From positions 70,457,283-70,521,282 of the forward strand of contig CM035235.1 in assembly GCA_020226215.1 (NCBI GenBank): a stretch of DNA of 64,000 bases, in the 5' to 3' direction. The position numbers were made by a program, and so were the translations under genes. The stretch is from Sindora glabra (lineage: Eukaryota; Streptophyta; Magnoliopsida; Fabales; Fabaceae). The notes beneath the pieces were generated by a model, which was not told where the DNA came from, made no database searches, and worked only from the letters and a program-made list of their open reading frames with translations. Positions 63,089-64,000 of the stretch are shown here, piece after piece (the first letter of the stretch is position 1; each line of letters begins with the position of its first letter).

Positions 63089-63545
63089 TGTTAGAAGTAT
63101 GAATTAAAAATCCTAAAAATATATAATTAATCATAACCAAATTATGAGCATATTTGGAATATAATTTGATGAGGTCATTACTGATCTGAATGATGATGAT
63201 GAGTAGAATTGTAACTTATTTCGCCCCCTTTAAGTTATCCAGATAGAGAAAAAAAGGAAGAGAAAAATTTTGAAATGGGAATCCTTATTTTTTAGTATGA
63301 AAATAATAATTCTGATCTCTTTATTTAAGGTCAAACTTATGATAGAAAACTACTGATCACCTAAAGGGATGTAGGTTGAGACCTCTATCTATATGAGCTA
63401 ATGCATAATGTAACCTATCATGAATTATACACATTAAACTAAGATCTAATTTGTTCTTTGGTTAATGTTAAAATAAAAAATTAATTACTTAAATAAATAT
63501 TTTAATAATTAATTATGTTAATTCATATAATATTTTTAATAAAAT
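63089..63545 (-). repeat. 5' LTR of minus-strand copia element (outer end uncertain)
   Basis: The inner end is fixed at 63089 by TGTTAGAAG next to the primer-binding site. The outer end is not certain because no second LTR is visible for comparison. A position between about 63460 and 63545 is plausible. Confidence 0.5.
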
Positions 63546-64000
63546 TAATTATTTTATTTTTAAATACAACTATGGAGACCAGATGAGGATTAGATCTGTA
63601 TTTTGGCTTTAGGTGAATAGCCGTAGGTATATGTCCTTTCATCTTCTAGTATTGTTGTTGGTGAAACGAAAAAAAAAAAAAACAACGAAAATCGATTTTT
63701 TAAGATGTCAGAAATGTGAAAGTCTTCTCTGTCAACGAAGGTCGAGCATGGAGATTTTCCTCCAACTTTTCTTAAAAGTGGTCCGATTAATTCAGTAGCT
63801 CATTAGGGATGAGAATGAGAAGTCGTGAAAAAGGAAATTAAAACTCTGTTTTACTTCCTGTAAAATTTAATTTTTATCAAGTTTATTTTTAATAAAAAAT
63901 TTATATCAATTAAATTTTTGTAAGATTAAAAATTATTAAATTTTAATTTTTTTATAGATTTTTGTATAATTTTAATTAAAAAATCTGTATGAAAAGATTT
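63546..64000. other. Non-coding right edge
   Basis: No supported feature was found. The 61-codon plus-strand frame at 63613-63798 spans a long A-run and resembles no family. The last 150 bases resemble AT-rich repeat phrases seen near 45060 and 27500. Confidence 0.5.

Larger units (their letters stand above)
60350..63545 (-). mobile_element. Truncated Ty1/copia retrotransposon, minus strand
   Basis: Read on the minus strand: a 5' LTR (63089 to about 63545), a tRNA-Met primer-binding site, an unusually long leader of 1.4 kb, gag, a zinc knuckle, then decayed sequence ending at the gap. No integrase, reverse transcriptase or 3' LTR is visible. They may be missing, or lie in or beyond the gap. 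Confidence 0.75.

Noticed and set aside
63613..63798. 61-codon plus-strand frame
   Set aside because: It contains a poly-Lys stretch from an A-run, has no recognisable domain, and borders the copia LTR.
1..64000. CRISPR arrays, operons, bacterial or organellar genes
   Set aside because: No regularly spaced repeats, no clustered same-strand genes with short spacers and no organelle gene sequence. The window is plant nuclear DNA.
1..64000. Integrated plant pararetrovirus sequence
   Set aside because: All reverse-transcriptase-type remnants fit Ty1/copia order and have LTRs and tRNA primer sites. No movement-protein or coat-type reading was seen.

Overview
This is a 64 kb draft-assembly window from a flowering plant, almost certainly a eudicot nuclear genome. 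The evidence is very AT-rich intergenic DNA, a 23-exon gene with short plant-type introns, Ty1/copia and Ty3/gypsy LTR retrotransposons, small hAT-like elements and a plant-specific VQ protein. A 100-base run of N (60250-60349) marks a scaffold gap. I cannot name the species.

Left part (1 to about 26.9 kb): no intact host gene, but an unusual architecture. It is two diverged tandem copies of one segment, unit 1 at about 1-12035 and unit 2 at about 12036-26910. Both carry a minus-strand LTR element that has gag but no recognisable polymerase (TR-GAG-like, Ty3/gypsy type). Each unit was later modified separately. Unit 1 gained an internal duplication of about 1 kb in gag, a 3.68 kb LTR-like insertion that itself holds a 306 bp hAT-like element, a second hAT-like element of 558 bp, and patchwork filler DNA at a deletion. 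Unit 2 gained a degenerate full-length Ty1/copia element (15075-20873, 5-bp target duplication TGTCT) that contains its own 573-bp tandem duplication.

Middle (about 26.9-44 kb): AT-rich intergenic DNA with a possible SINE and two related AT-rich repeats, then a plus-strand gene of 23 coding exons (30707-44005). It encodes a CLU/TPR protein of the REDUCED CHLOROPLAST COVERAGE / TSS family. The gene has one probable GC-AG intron, two ambiguous AG acceptors, a short upstream ORF and a 3.4 kb fourth intron. Two exons each have one base too many, so as assembled the reading frame breaks twice. This means either assembly errors or a young pseudogene.

Right part (44-64 kb): gene-poor DNA with one compact intronless gene on the minus strand (52258-52878). 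It encodes a VQ-motif protein rich in SP/TP sites, a likely MAP-kinase-regulated WRKY cofactor, with a TATA box about 50 bp upstream of its start codon. After more AT-rich DNA and the gap comes a truncated minus-strand Ty1/copia element with gag, a broken zinc knuckle, a primer-binding site and a 5' LTR. The two host genes show no sign of functional linkage, and the rest is mostly transposon history.
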